Shown: positions 1 to 6,032 of the stretch, one piece after another | Layout of the letters: every line of letters starts with the position of its first letter | How positions within the stretch are numbered: position 1 is the first letter of the stretch | DNA from: Actinomycetales bacterium | Lineage (GTDB): Bacteria > Actinomycetota > Actinomycetes > Actinomycetales > JAHECE01 | DNA: 11,863 nucleotides | NCBI GenBank assembly: GCA_024641895.1 | Contig: JAHECE010000063.1 | Span: 1 to 11,863, forward strand | Direction of reading: 5' to 3' | Notes under the pieces: model-generated | The model's database searches: none | The model's input: the letters and a program-made list of their open reading frames with translations, nothing else | What the model was told of the DNA's origin: nothing | Made by a program: the position numbers and the translations under genes

Positions 1-79
1 AGGGGATCACCTGGATCACGGCCCCGACGATTCCGAGGAGGATCACCAGAGCGACGACGACCTCTGCTCCCGGGCTCAT
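1..79 (-). CDS. N-terminal fragment of a small membrane protein, DUF456-like
   Basis: Only the first 26 codons are in the window; the gene runs off the left edge. The ATG reads from base 79 leftwards and is preceded by a purine-rich ribosome binding site (GGAGGAGGGGAC, bases 91-80). The visible peptide starts MSPGAEVVVALVILLGIVGA and continues VIQVIP: a short polar start, then one hydrophobic helix ending in a Val-Ile-Pro turn. The first helix of DUF456 membrane proteins ends in a similar Pro-x-x-Pro-Gly turn, so that family is my best guess, but the fragment is too short to prove it. The gene is divergent from the YwiC-like gene. That a coding region starts here is fairly certain; the family is not. 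Confidence 0.5.
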   Translation of the reverse strand, partial: MSPGAEVVVALVILLGIVGAVIQVIP

Positions 80-102
80 GTCCCCTCCTCCCCGTCGCGG
101 CA

Positions 103-124
103 GCCGGATCCCGATGGATCCGGC
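103..124. promoter_or_regulatory. Perfect 9-bp inverted repeat between divergent genes (candidate operator)
   Basis: GCCGGATCC (103-111) and GGATCCGGC (116-124) are exact reverse complements separated by CGAT. The element lies 24 bases upstream of the minus-strand start at 79 and about 100 bases upstream of the YwiC-like gene. Position and symmetry suit a dimeric repressor site, or a hairpin in the leader of the minus-strand gene. No regulator gene is visible nearby, so the role is inferred. Confidence 0.35.
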
Positions 125-199
125 CGTTCTCTGCTGCCGCAGATACTCCCCGATCGACGGACGGCCAGGGGCGCGGGACGTCCCCACCGCTGCCCTGCC

Positions 200-229
200 G
201 TGAAGGTCCTACGTCCCTCGGGGTACGGT
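200..229 (+). promoter_or_regulatory. Putative promoter for a leaderless YwiC-like transcript
   Basis: A -10-like TACGGT lies at 224-229, six bases before the GTG at 236. A weak -35-like GTGAAG lies at 200-205, 18 bases upstream of the -10. There is no Shine-Dalgarno sequence before this GTG or before the in-frame GTG at 200. The arrangement fits transcription starting at or next to the GTG, as in actinobacterial leaderless mRNAs. Called from sequence only. Confidence 0.35.
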
Positions 230-235
230 CCCGGC

Positions 236-1018
236 GTGCCGTCACCGACCCCCTCGAGCAGGCAGCCGCGAGCCGGCGCAGGGCGGGGTCGGCGGCGCGG
301 CGTCGCCCGTCGGTACGTCCCGCGCCAGCACGGGGCCTGGGCGATGCTGCTCACCCCGTTCGTCGTCGGAGTTCTGATCTCGGAGCCGACGTGGGTGCAC
401 GTGCCGCTGCTGGCCGCGGCGCTCGCGGGCTACTCACTGGTGTACTTCACGCTGGTCGCGCTGAAGACCCGACGGGCGGGGCGTCACCGGGCCCAGCTCT
501 CGTTGTACGCGGCGATCGCCCTGCCGAGCGCCGTCGTCAGCCTCGTGGCCCGTCCCGGCCTCGCCGCGCTCGCGCCGCCGTTCGCCGTCCTGCTCGCTGC
601 CAACGCGTGGTTCGCGTGGCGCCGCAACGAGCGATCCATCCTCAACGACCTCGCGGCGACGGCACTGGCGTGCCTCATGGTGCCGGCGGCCGCGATCGCC
701 GGTGGCGCAGACCCCGCCGCCGGCGCCGTCCGACTGGCCACCGGCGTGCTGTTCCTCTACTTCGGAGGCACTGGCTTCTACGTCAAGACGATGATCCGGG
801 AGCGGGGCAGCGTGCCGTGGCTGCGGGCCTCGATCACGTTCCATGCTCTCGCGGCCGTCATCGCCTGGCTCGTGGCGTGGCCGCTCGGGGTCGCGTTCAC
901 CTGGCTGGGGGTCCGGGCCGCCTGGTTCCCGCGGCTCGGGCTCAGGCCGCGGACGGTCGGTCTCGTCGAGGTCGCGCACTCCCTCGCGCTGGTCGCGCTC
1001 CTGGTCGCGTCCGGTTGA
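236..1018 (+). CDS. YwiC-like family integral membrane protein
   Basis: This 260-residue protein has a short basic, proline-rich N-terminus followed by the motif RRYVPRQHGAWAMLLTPF. The P-x-QHGAWAMLL core is the hallmark of the YwiC-like family, whose biochemical role is unknown. The remainder is a series of hydrophobic segments rich in Ala, Leu and Val, roughly six to eight membrane helices, with a conserved-looking WRRNERSILND loop in the middle and GTGFYVKTMIRER after it. The start is a choice: GTG at 236 sits six bases after a -10-like TACGGT and would be leaderless, whereas an in-frame GTG at 200 would add 12 residues but falls in the -35 region. Neither has a ribosome binding site. It converges with the TMEM175-type gene 34 bases downstream. 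The family call is firm; the start is moderate. Confidence 0.85.
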   Translation: MPSPTPSSRQPRAGAGRGRRRGVARRYVPRQHGAWAMLLTPFVVGVLISEPTWVHVPLLAAALAGYSLVYFTLVALKTRRAGRHRAQLSLYAAIALPSAVVSLVARPGLAALAPPFAVLLAANAWFAWRRNERSILNDLAATALACLMVPAAAIAGGADPAAGAVRLATGVLFLYFGGTGFYVKTMIRERGSVPWLRASITFHALAAVIAWLVAWPLGVAFTWLGVRAAWFPRLGLRPRTVGLVEVAHSLALVALLVASG

Positions 1019-1052
1019 TCGCCCACGGGGACCTGCCGCTCACCAACGCACG

Positions 1053-1739
1053 TCAGGCCTGGCTGGGGCCCCCGACGCGCCGCAGCCAGGCGGGTGCCCG
1101 TCGCGGTCCACCGCCGGCCGGCCTCCGGCGCAGGCCGGCCCACGAAGCGGCCACGAACTCGACCACCAGCAGGGCGATGGCGAGATACGGGTGTGCGAAC
1201 GCGAGGACGGCCGCAGCGAGGCTGACGAGGGGCAGCACGACCAGGTGGTGGCGTCGGTAGCGTGCCAGCGCCGGGGGTGCTACCTCGGCTCGGAGCAGCC
1301 GCACCTCGGTGGCCGCATGCCGGGCGAGAAGTCCGAGGGCGAGTGAGACGAGGGCGAAGTTCGCGGCGAAGATCACGGTGGACCACGGCTCGGCGATCTT
1401 CGCGTTCCCGAGCGTGTCCGCCGTGAACGGCATGAGCGACGCCGCGCCGAGCACCGCGAAGTTGAGCGCGATCGTGCTCGTGCTGCACCGCTGGAGGCTG
1501 GCGGTGATCTGGTGGTGGACCACCCAGAAGCGCGCGATCGCGAGGAAGCTGATCAGCCAGGCCACGAAGACGTGGCTGTTCTCGGCCAGCGCCTGCGGCA
1601 CCGTGCCGCCGGCGGCCAGGTCGGGCAGCTTCAGCTCCAGGACCAGCAACGTGAGAATGATGGCGAAGACACCGTCGCTCAGCGCGTTCAGCCGTTCGAG
1701 GCCGAAGTCGTCCTGAGCGGGTGGCCTGGTTGCGGTCAT
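1053..1739 (-). CDS. TMEM175 / DUF1211 family potassium channel subunit
   Basis: This 228-residue protein carries the family signature in its first helix, RLNALSDGVFAIILTLLVLE (residues about 16-35). The usual F-S-D-G is L-S-D-G here. Further hydrophobic helices follow: one with SFLAIARFWVVHHQI, one with ASLMPFTADTLG, one with FAANFALVSLALGLLARHA, and two near the C-terminus, giving about six in total. That matches bacterial TMEM175 proteins, which have one six-helix repeat and assemble as tetramers. The family is known for potassium-selective leak channels; conduction by this protein is inferred. AGGA lies eight bases before the ATG, and a TAGGTT -10-like box lies on the minus strand at 1787-1792. 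It is a single-gene unit, divergent from the monooxygenase-fold gene. Confidence 0.9.
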   Translation of the reverse strand: MTATRPPAQDDFGLERLNALSDGVFAIILTLLVLELKLPDLAAGGTVPQALAENSHVFVAWLISFLAIARFWVVHHQITASLQRCSTSTIALNFAVLGAASLMPFTADTLGNAKIAEPWSTVIFAANFALVSLALGLLARHAATEVRLLRAEVAPPALARYRRHHLVVLPLVSLAAAVLAFAHPYLAIALLVVEFVAASWAGLRRRPAGGGPRRAPAWLRRVGGPSQA

Positions 1740-1873
1740 CTGGATTCCTGTTCTCGCGCGCCGTGGGAATCTCTTCCGAAGGCGAAAACCTAGCCGTCAC
1801 CGCCGGATCGAGTCGCACCGGCGCGCGGCCGGTCGCCGAGGGCGGCCATTGAGGAATCGGCGCTCACCTCCCC

Positions 1874-1900
1874 TTGATGAGCGCCGTGGCGCCGTATGGT
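1874..1900 (+). promoter_or_regulatory. Putative promoter for a leaderless monooxygenase-fold gene
   Basis: TTGATG (1874-1879) and TATGGT (1895-1900) resemble -35 and -10 boxes separated by a short 15-base spacer. The ATG at 1909 follows the -10 by eight bases and has no Shine-Dalgarno sequence, so the transcript is probably leaderless. Confidence 0.45.
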
Positions 1901-1908
1901 CTCGCACC

Positions 1909-2310
1909 ATGCTGACGTTGATCTCTGTGTGGAAGCTGCGCGACGGCTGCCCGGGAAAGCTTGCCGAGGCGCTGCAGGACATGGCTGCCGCAGTGCGCGA
2001 GGCCGAGCCCGGCACCCTGTGCTACTCGGTTCATCTCGCCGCGGCCGCGCCGCTGGGACCCGATCGCCACGCCCTGGTCCCCCAACCGCCGCCGGTGCCG
2101 GGGCGCGACCAGAACGAGGTCACCTTCTTCGAGGTCTACGCCGATGCCCGCGCCTTCGACGCCCACGTCAACGGGCCTACCTTCACGGCGTTTCTCCAGG
2201 CCAACCTGCAGTTCTTCCAGGAGGACCCGGCGCAGGCGGGCTGGCCGCTGACCGTCACCACCTTCCTCGAGCGCCGGTCCGCGTTCTTTCGACCCGAGGA
2301 GAGCGCGTAG
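1909..2310 (+). CDS. Antibiotic biosynthesis monooxygenase (ABM) domain protein
   Basis: This 133-residue protein has the dimeric alpha/beta-barrel pattern of the ABM family. A first strand (MLTLISVWKLRDG) leads into a helix of about 20 residues. A second strand with EPGTLCYSVHL follows, then EVTFFEVYADARAFDAHVNG, then a helix with PTFTAFLQANLQFF. These small proteins include quinol monooxygenases and stress enzymes of unknown substrate, so the actual reaction cannot be read off. An uncommon feature is a proline-rich insertion of about 20 residues (AAAAPLGPDRHALVPQPPPV) between strands two and three. I chose ATG 1909 over an in-frame start at 1849 because homology begins exactly there and a -10 box lies just upstream. 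The gene is monocistronic, ended by the hairpin at 2310-2344. Confidence 0.8.
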   Translation: MLTLISVWKLRDGCPGKLAEALQDMAAAVREAEPGTLCYSVHLAAAAPLGPDRHALVPQPPPVPGRDQNEVTFFEVYADARAFDAHVNGPTFTAFLQANLQFFQEDPAQAGWPLTVTTFLERRSAFFRPEESA

Positions 2311-2344
2311 CCCCCGGGCGTTCCCCGGCCACCGGCCCGGGGGC
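2310..2344 (+). terminator. Strong GC hairpin immediately after the ABM stop codon
   Basis: GCCCCCGGGC (2310-2319) pairs perfectly with GCCCGGGGGC (2335-2344) around a 15-base loop, and the left arm starts at the last base of the TAG stop codon. There is no T-run after it, which is usual for high-GC actinobacterial terminators. It separates the ABM gene from the following operon promoter. Confidence 0.6.
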
Positions 2345-2355
2345 GTGAAGTATGC

Positions 2356-2383
2356 GGGAAGTGCCAGGCCAAATGGTCTTCCC
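2356..2383. promoter_or_regulatory. Imperfect inverted repeat upstream of the operon promoter
   Basis: GGGAAG (2356-2361) and CTTCCC (2378-2383) form a 6-bp palindrome, with a second inner match CCA...TGG. The centre lies about 33 bases before the -10 box at 2402, and the right arm overlaps the likely -35 region, so it could bind a regulator of the sugar-oxidation operon. The corresponding place in the right-hand copy holds a different palindrome. Confidence 0.35.
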
Positions 2384-2407
2384 AAGGCGGTAAGGCTCGG
2401 CTAGCGT
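2379..2407 (+). promoter_or_regulatory. Putative promoter of the GMC oxidoreductase operon
   Basis: TAGCGT at 2402-2407 is a -10 candidate, with TTCCCA (2379-2384, four of six matches to TTGACA) 17 bases upstream. The block GCTCGGCTAGCGTCGGGC is repeated almost exactly at 11039 (TAACGT as -10), at the same distance from the downstream ATGs. This conservation between two otherwise diverged copies is the best support that it is functional. Confidence 0.55.
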
Positions 2408-2565
2408 CGGGCGCACTCGATGCAGCCGGGGGCTTTTCGGGCGCGTATTGCGCCGTGTGCCCCGGTCTTTGGGGCCCTGCCCGGCCCGGCATCGCCAACC
2501 ACCCTGGGGGGGGTATGCCGAGCAGCGCACCCGTCGACGCCGACACCATCTACGACGCCGTCATC
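2395..2565 (+). repeat. Left copy of the duplicated operon head (promoter, leader, first 17 GMC codons)
   Basis: This 171-base segment aligns with 11039-11210 (172 bases) and needs only one single-base gap, which falls in the run of Gs at 2506-2513. The -10 box, the position of the leader ATG (2420 and 11064), the second half of the leader and the GMC start are all conserved. Similarity ends just before the Rossmann glycine motif of the GMC gene, where the right copy is deleted. Confidence 0.8.
2420..2512 (+). other. Candidate near-leaderless leader ORF in front of the GMC gene
   Basis: An ATG 12 bases after the -10 box opens a frame that reads MQPGAFRARIAPCAPVF and then GALPGPASPTTLGG. The right-hand copy (ATG 11064) encodes GAVPGPASAPTLGG at the same place. 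Over the 14 codons at 2471-2512 the two copies differ six times at third positions, three times at first and never at second, the pattern expected of a translated frame. In the left copy the frame misses the GMC ATG by one base and would run on to a TGA inside the GMC gene. In the right copy it is in frame. It may be an N-terminal extension of the dehydrogenase or a leader peptide. No known domain is recognised. Confidence 0.4.
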
Positions 2566-4398
2566 GTCGGTTCGGGCGTGAGTGGTTCTCTCGTCGCGAA
2601 TGAGCTGAGCAAGCAGGGTTTTCACGTCCTCGTGCTCGAGGCGGGGCCCGGCGAGGACCAGACGATCCGGGGCTACGAGAAGTACTTGTCGCGGTTCTAC
2701 GAAGCGACGTCGAAGGACAACAACTCGCCCTATCCGGCGAATCCCAACGCCTCCATGCCGCGCAGCCCCGCGGTCCACTCGCTGGCGGCCGGACAGCCGG
2801 ACTCCTCGAGCTACCTCGTGCAGAACGGGCCCTTCCCGCTGGACAGCACCTACACGCGGACCCTGGGCGGCACGACGATGCACTGGGAGGGCAAGGCCCT
2901 GCGCATGCTCCCCGAGGACTTCGAGACCCGGAGCCGGTACGGACAAGGTCTCGACTGGCCGATCAGCTACGACGAGCTGGCCCCGCACTACCGCCGGGCG
3001 GAGCGGGAGCTCGGGGTCTCGGCGGACGTGCAGGACCAGGCCGAGCTGGGAATCCCGTTCGAGCCCGGCTATGTGTTCCCGATGCAGGGGCTGCCCGCCT
3101 CCTACCTCGACCAGGCTGTCGCGGCCGGGATCGACGGGACCGGCGTCCGGCTGGACGGCGAGGACTACCACCTCAAGGTGCGCGCCTTCCCGCAGGCGCG
3201 CAACGGCATCCCGAATGCCGCCTACGACGGCGGCAAGGGCTACGTGCCCGTCGGAGCCGTCAGCACCCACCAGGTCGAGCAGGGTGAGCGGTGCCAGGGC
3301 AACAACAACTGCGTGCCGCTGTGCCCGGTCCAGGCGAAGTACCACGCGGGCAAGACGCTCGCGAAGGCGCTCGCCGGCACCGTCGGCAAGGTCGACCTAC
3401 GGACGCAAGCCGTCGCCTCTCGCGTCCACGTGGACCACGTGACCGGCCGCGTCAGCCACCTCGAGTACAAGGCCTACGCGGACCCGGGTTCGCCGGAGCA
3501 CACGACCCACACGGTCCGGGCCCGCCTGTTCGTGCTCGCGGCGAACGCCGTCGAGACGCCGCGGCTCATGCTGGCCTCCGGGCTGCCGAGCAGCAGCGCC
3601 CTGATGGGCCGCAACCTCATGGACCACGCCTATCTTCTGACCTGGGGACTCATGCCGGGCCCGGTCGGCACCATGCGCGGCACGGTCTGTACCTCGGGGA
3701 TCTCCGACCTGCGCGGCGGCGCCTTCCGCCACGGGCAGGCCGCCTTCGCGGCGGACATCCACAACGACGGGTGGGGCTGGGCCGGCGGCACCCCCGAGGT
3801 GCAGGTGCTCGACCTGGTCGACTCGATGAACGCGTTCGGCCCGGACCTGCGCCGAGGGGCCGTCGACCGGATCTCCCGGCAGCTGCTCCTGGCCTGGATG
3901 GTCGAGCTCATGCCCGACCCGAGCAACCGGATCACGGTGGACGGTCGCTACAAGGACGCCCTGGGCAACCTCAAGCCGGTCCTGTCCTACAACATCGCGG
4001 ACTACACGCTGGCCGGCGTGGCGCAGGCCCGGAGCCTGTCCCGCCGGCTCTTCCAGCGACTCGGCGTCGAGGACCACACGGACTACCGGCCCACGGACGT
4101 CGGGTACGTGAGCTACCAGGGCGAGGGCTACGTCATCAGGGGCGGCAATCACTGGTCGGGCACCCACGTCATGGGCACGACACCGGCGAACTCCGTGGTC
4201 GACGCCGATCAGCGTTCCTGGGACCACGAGAACCTCTTCCTGGTCGGCTCGGGCAGCATGCCGTCGATCGGGACCTCCAACACGACCCTGACGTTGGCGG
4301 CGCTCTGCCTCAAGAGCGCCGAGCAGATGGTGCGCCAGCTGCGGGACGAGACATCGGCAGTCGAGCTGGCCACGACCACGGGGAGCGCACAGGCATGA
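2515..4398 (+). CDS. GMC-family FAD sugar/polyol dehydrogenase, large subunit with 3Fe-4S-type Cys motif
   Basis: This 627-residue flavoenzyme begins with a Rossmann FAD-binding motif, DAVIVGSGVSGS, preceding a strand that ends LVLEAG. C-terminal catalytic residues are visible as His546 in NHWSGTHVMG and Asn589 in GTSNTTLTLAA, spaced like the His/Asn pair of pyranose 2-oxidase and related dehydrogenases. Cys260, Cys266 and Cys270 (C-X5-C-X3-C, within QGNNNCVPLCPVQAKY) match the motif that holds a 3Fe-4S cluster in FAD-glucose and fructose dehydrogenases, so a dehydrogenase passing single electrons is likelier than an oxidase. The family oxidises hydroxyls of free sugars, polyols or glycosides; the substrate here is unknown. 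No signal peptide is seen. The ATG follows eight Gs; upstream frames are discussed separately. The stop overlaps the next start as ATGA. Confidence 0.9.
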   Translation: MPSSAPVDADTIYDAVIVGSGVSGSLVANELSKQGFHVLVLEAGPGEDQTIRGYEKYLSRFYEATSKDNNSPYPANPNASMPRSPAVHSLAAGQPDSSSYLVQNGPFPLDSTYTRTLGGTTMHWEGKALRMLPEDFETRSRYGQGLDWPISYDELAPHYRRAERELGVSADVQDQAELGIPFEPGYVFPMQGLPASYLDQAVAAGIDGTGVRLDGEDYHLKVRAFPQARNGIPNAAYDGGKGYVPVGAVSTHQVEQGERCQGNNNCVPLCPVQAKYHAGKTLAKALAGTVGKVDLRTQAVASRVHVDHVTGRVSHLEYKAYADPGSPEHTTHTVRARLFVLAANAVETPRLMLASGLPSSSALMGRNLMDHAYLLTWGLMPGPVGTMRGTVCTSGISDLRGGAFRHGQAAFAADIHNDGWGWAGGTPEVQVLDLVDSMNAFGPDLRRGAVDRISRQLLLAWMVELMPDPSNRITVDGRYKDALGNLKPVLSYNIADYTLAGVAQARSLSRRLFQRLGVEDHTDYRPTDVGYVSYQGEGYVIRGGNHWSGTHVMGTTPANSVVDADQRSWDHENLFLVGSGSMPSIGTSNTTLTLAALCLKSAEQMVRQLRDETSAVELATTTGSAQA

Positions 4399-5456
4399 CG
4401 TTGAGCAGAATCACCACCAAGGCAGATCTGCAGGACTATCTCCACGCTGCGATGCAGCTGGAGCACGCGACGATCCCGCCGTACCTGACGGCCCTGTACT
4501 CGATCCATCCCGGCACGAACTCGGATGCCTTCCACGTGATCCGCGTGGTCGCGGTCGAGGAGATGCTGCACCTGACCCTCGCCGCGAACATGCTCAATGC
4601 CGTCGGGGGCGAGCCGGACATGACGCGCGCCGGCTTCGTGCCGCGCTACCCGGCGTACCTGCCCGACGGCGAGGCCGACTTCGAGGTGAGCCTGGAGCGC
4701 TTCTCCCCGACGGCGATCGGAACGTTCCTCAAGATCGAGCGGCCGGCCCAGGCGCCGTCGGAGGAGATGCGGGTGCTGCGCCGGCCCAAGCCGCGGGCCG
4801 CGATCCCCGCCGTCCACCCCGACGGGGACGACGGCCTGCACTTCTGGAGCATCGGGGAGTTCTACGCGGAGATCGCCCGGGGCATCCAGCACCTGCACGA
4901 CCAGGGTGTGGACCTGTTCACCGGCGACCCGTCGCGCCAGGTCACCCCCGAGCTGTACTACTCAGGCGGTGGCGAGGTGATCCCGGTCAAGGACCTCGCC
5001 TCCGCGCTGGCGGCGGTCGAGCTCATCAGCGAGCAGGGCGAAGGCCTCACGGGGAGCATCTATGACGAGGAAGGTGAGCTCTCGCACTACTTCCGCTTCC
5101 AGCAGCTCACCCTCGGCCGGTACTACCAGGCGGGCGACGTCGCGAACTCACCGACCGGGCCGGCCCTGGAGGTCGACTGGGACGCGGTCTACCCGCTCCT
5201 GACCAACGCGACCATCACCGACTTCCCGGCCGGCTCGGAGGTACGGGCGGCGGCGGAGGCGTTCAACGCCGGATACGCCGAGTTCCTCTCCCTCGTCAAC
5301 CAGGCGTTCACCGGGCAGCCGGACCTGCTGATCCCCGCGGTCGGCGAGATGTTCGCCCTGCGGGACCAGGTCGGCCGCCTCGTGCGCAACCCGGCTCCCG
5401 GGCGGCCCGGCGTCAACGCCGCCCCGACGTTCGACATGCCGGAGACGACCAGATGA
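4395..5456 (+). CDS. VioB-type ferritin-like di-iron domain protein
   Basis: This 353-residue protein belongs to the ferritin-like family also found in VioB/RebD iminophenyl-pyruvate dimer synthases. A four-helix bundle with the full set of di-iron ligands can be read: Glu23 (QLEHATIPPY), Glu56 and His59 (EEMLHLTLAANML), Glu155 (GEFYAEIARGI), and Glu228 and His231 (GELSHYFRFQQL). The glycine motif NAVGGEP follows helix two. The C-terminal hundred residues are probably a helical region without recognised motifs. There is no signal peptide. Translation is coupled at both ends: its ATG overlaps the GMC stop, and its stop overlaps the small-subunit ATG. Placement between the two expected subunits of a flavin dehydrogenase suggests it is part of that complex, perhaps for electron transfer, iron handling or product modification; this is inference. 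Confidence 0.85.
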   Translation: MTLSRITTKADLQDYLHAAMQLEHATIPPYLTALYSIHPGTNSDAFHVIRVVAVEEMLHLTLAANMLNAVGGEPDMTRAGFVPRYPAYLPDGEADFEVSLERFSPTAIGTFLKIERPAQAPSEEMRVLRRPKPRAAIPAVHPDGDDGLHFWSIGEFYAEIARGIQHLHDQGVDLFTGDPSRQVTPELYYSGGGEVIPVKDLASALAAVELISEQGEGLTGSIYDEEGELSHYFRFQQLTLGRYYQAGDVANSPTGPALEVDWDAVYPLLTNATITDFPAGSEVRAAAEAFNAGYAEFLSLVNQAFTGQPDLLIPAVGEMFALRDQVGRLVRNPAPGRPGVNAAPTFDMPETTR

Positions 5457-5929
5457 GCGCGCAGACCCGGCTCGAGCCGTTCCTCGCGTTCTCCTCGCGG
5501 GTGACCGCGTTCACGGTGTTCGAGCTGCAGGGCACCGGCCAGGCGGCGGCCTACCTCGAGACGGTCGTCGGCGTCGTCGGAGAGGCCCTGCTCGGGGACC
5601 TGCTCTCGATCGACGAGGCGATCCAGCGCGAGGCCGACGGAGACGCCGCCGTCCGCGACCGCCTGCTGCGGGCCCGGATCTTCAGCGACGAGCGGCTCGG
5701 ACCTGTCGCCCGCCACATCATCAAGCTCTGGTACCTCGGCACCTGGTACGCCCTGCCGAAGGACTGGCACGAGGTGTTCGGCTCCGTCGAGGACGATGTC
5801 ACGTTCGTCGTCTCCGCTGCGGCTTACGCCGAGGGTCTCGTCTGGCCCGCGATCGGCGCCAACCCGCCCGGGGCCAAGGGCCCCGGCTACGGGACCTGGG
5901 CGATGCCGCCGAAGATCCCTGCCTTCTGA
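5453..5929 (+). CDS. Small subunit of the FAD dehydrogenase (FAD-sorbitol/fructose dehydrogenase small-subunit-like)
   Basis: This 158-residue helical protein opens with LEPFLAFSSRVTAFTVFEL, has a central IIKLWYLGTWYALP, and ends with a Trp-Pro-Gly block (LVWPAIGANPPGAKGPGYG, then TWAMPP). The tyrosine/tryptophan core and the proline-glycine end resemble the small subunits of membrane-bound FAD sorbitol and fructose dehydrogenases, which stabilise the GMC large subunit and normally carry it across the membrane by a Tat signal. This protein has no Tat or Sec signal, so the complex is probably cytoplasmic unless another protein exports it. The gene overlaps the ferritin-like gene by ATGA. A diverged paralogue lies at 11246-11731, with about 60% of residues identical by eye. 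The subunit role is likely; the family name is moderate. Confidence 0.7.
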   Translation: MSAQTRLEPFLAFSSRVTAFTVFELQGTGQAAAYLETVVGVVGEALLGDLLSIDEAIQREADGDAAVRDRLLRARIFSDERLGPVARHIIKLWYLGTWYALPKDWHEVFGSVEDDVTFVVSAAAYAEGLVWPAIGANPPGAKGPGYGTWAMPPKIPAF

Positions 5930-6032
5930 CGTTTGCCTTCTCGACATCCTCGTCCCGACCCTCCGGCTCGACCCGCCCTGTCCCGCGCACCGCTGTCCGC
6001 GCACGCTCTGCCCAGCGCACAGGAGACCTCTC
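5930..6032 (+). other. 103-base spacer inside the operon
   Basis: This is the only sizeable gap in the six-gene cluster. It is pyrimidine-rich and contains three spaced copies of the short motif GCGCAC (within 5986-6020). I see no convincing -10 box and no strong hairpin, so read-through from the upstream genes is likely, though a weak internal promoter or a processing site cannot be excluded. Confidence 0.4.

Noticed and set aside
175..184. Short palindrome GGGACGTCCC before the YwiC-like gene
   Set aside because: Ten-base GC palindromes are expected by chance in DNA of this composition, and nothing else supports a role.
2455..2514. In-frame upstream GTG start for the GMC dehydrogenase adding 20 residues (MCPGLWGPARPGIANHPGGG)
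   Set aside because: No ribosome binding site precedes it, and this frame is not conserved in the right-hand copy, whereas the frame from ATG 2420 and the start at 2515 are.
3291..4394. Long upstream extension of the ferritin-like gene's open frame into the GMC gene
   Set aside because: The extension is Arg/Pro/Gly-rich nonsense overlapping the GMC coding frame; family homology begins at ATG 4395, which overlaps the GMC stop as expected for coupled genes.
5796..6032. Upstream extension of the propeller gene
   Set aside because: It overlaps the small subunit, is low-complexity, and a good AGGAG precedes ATG 6033.
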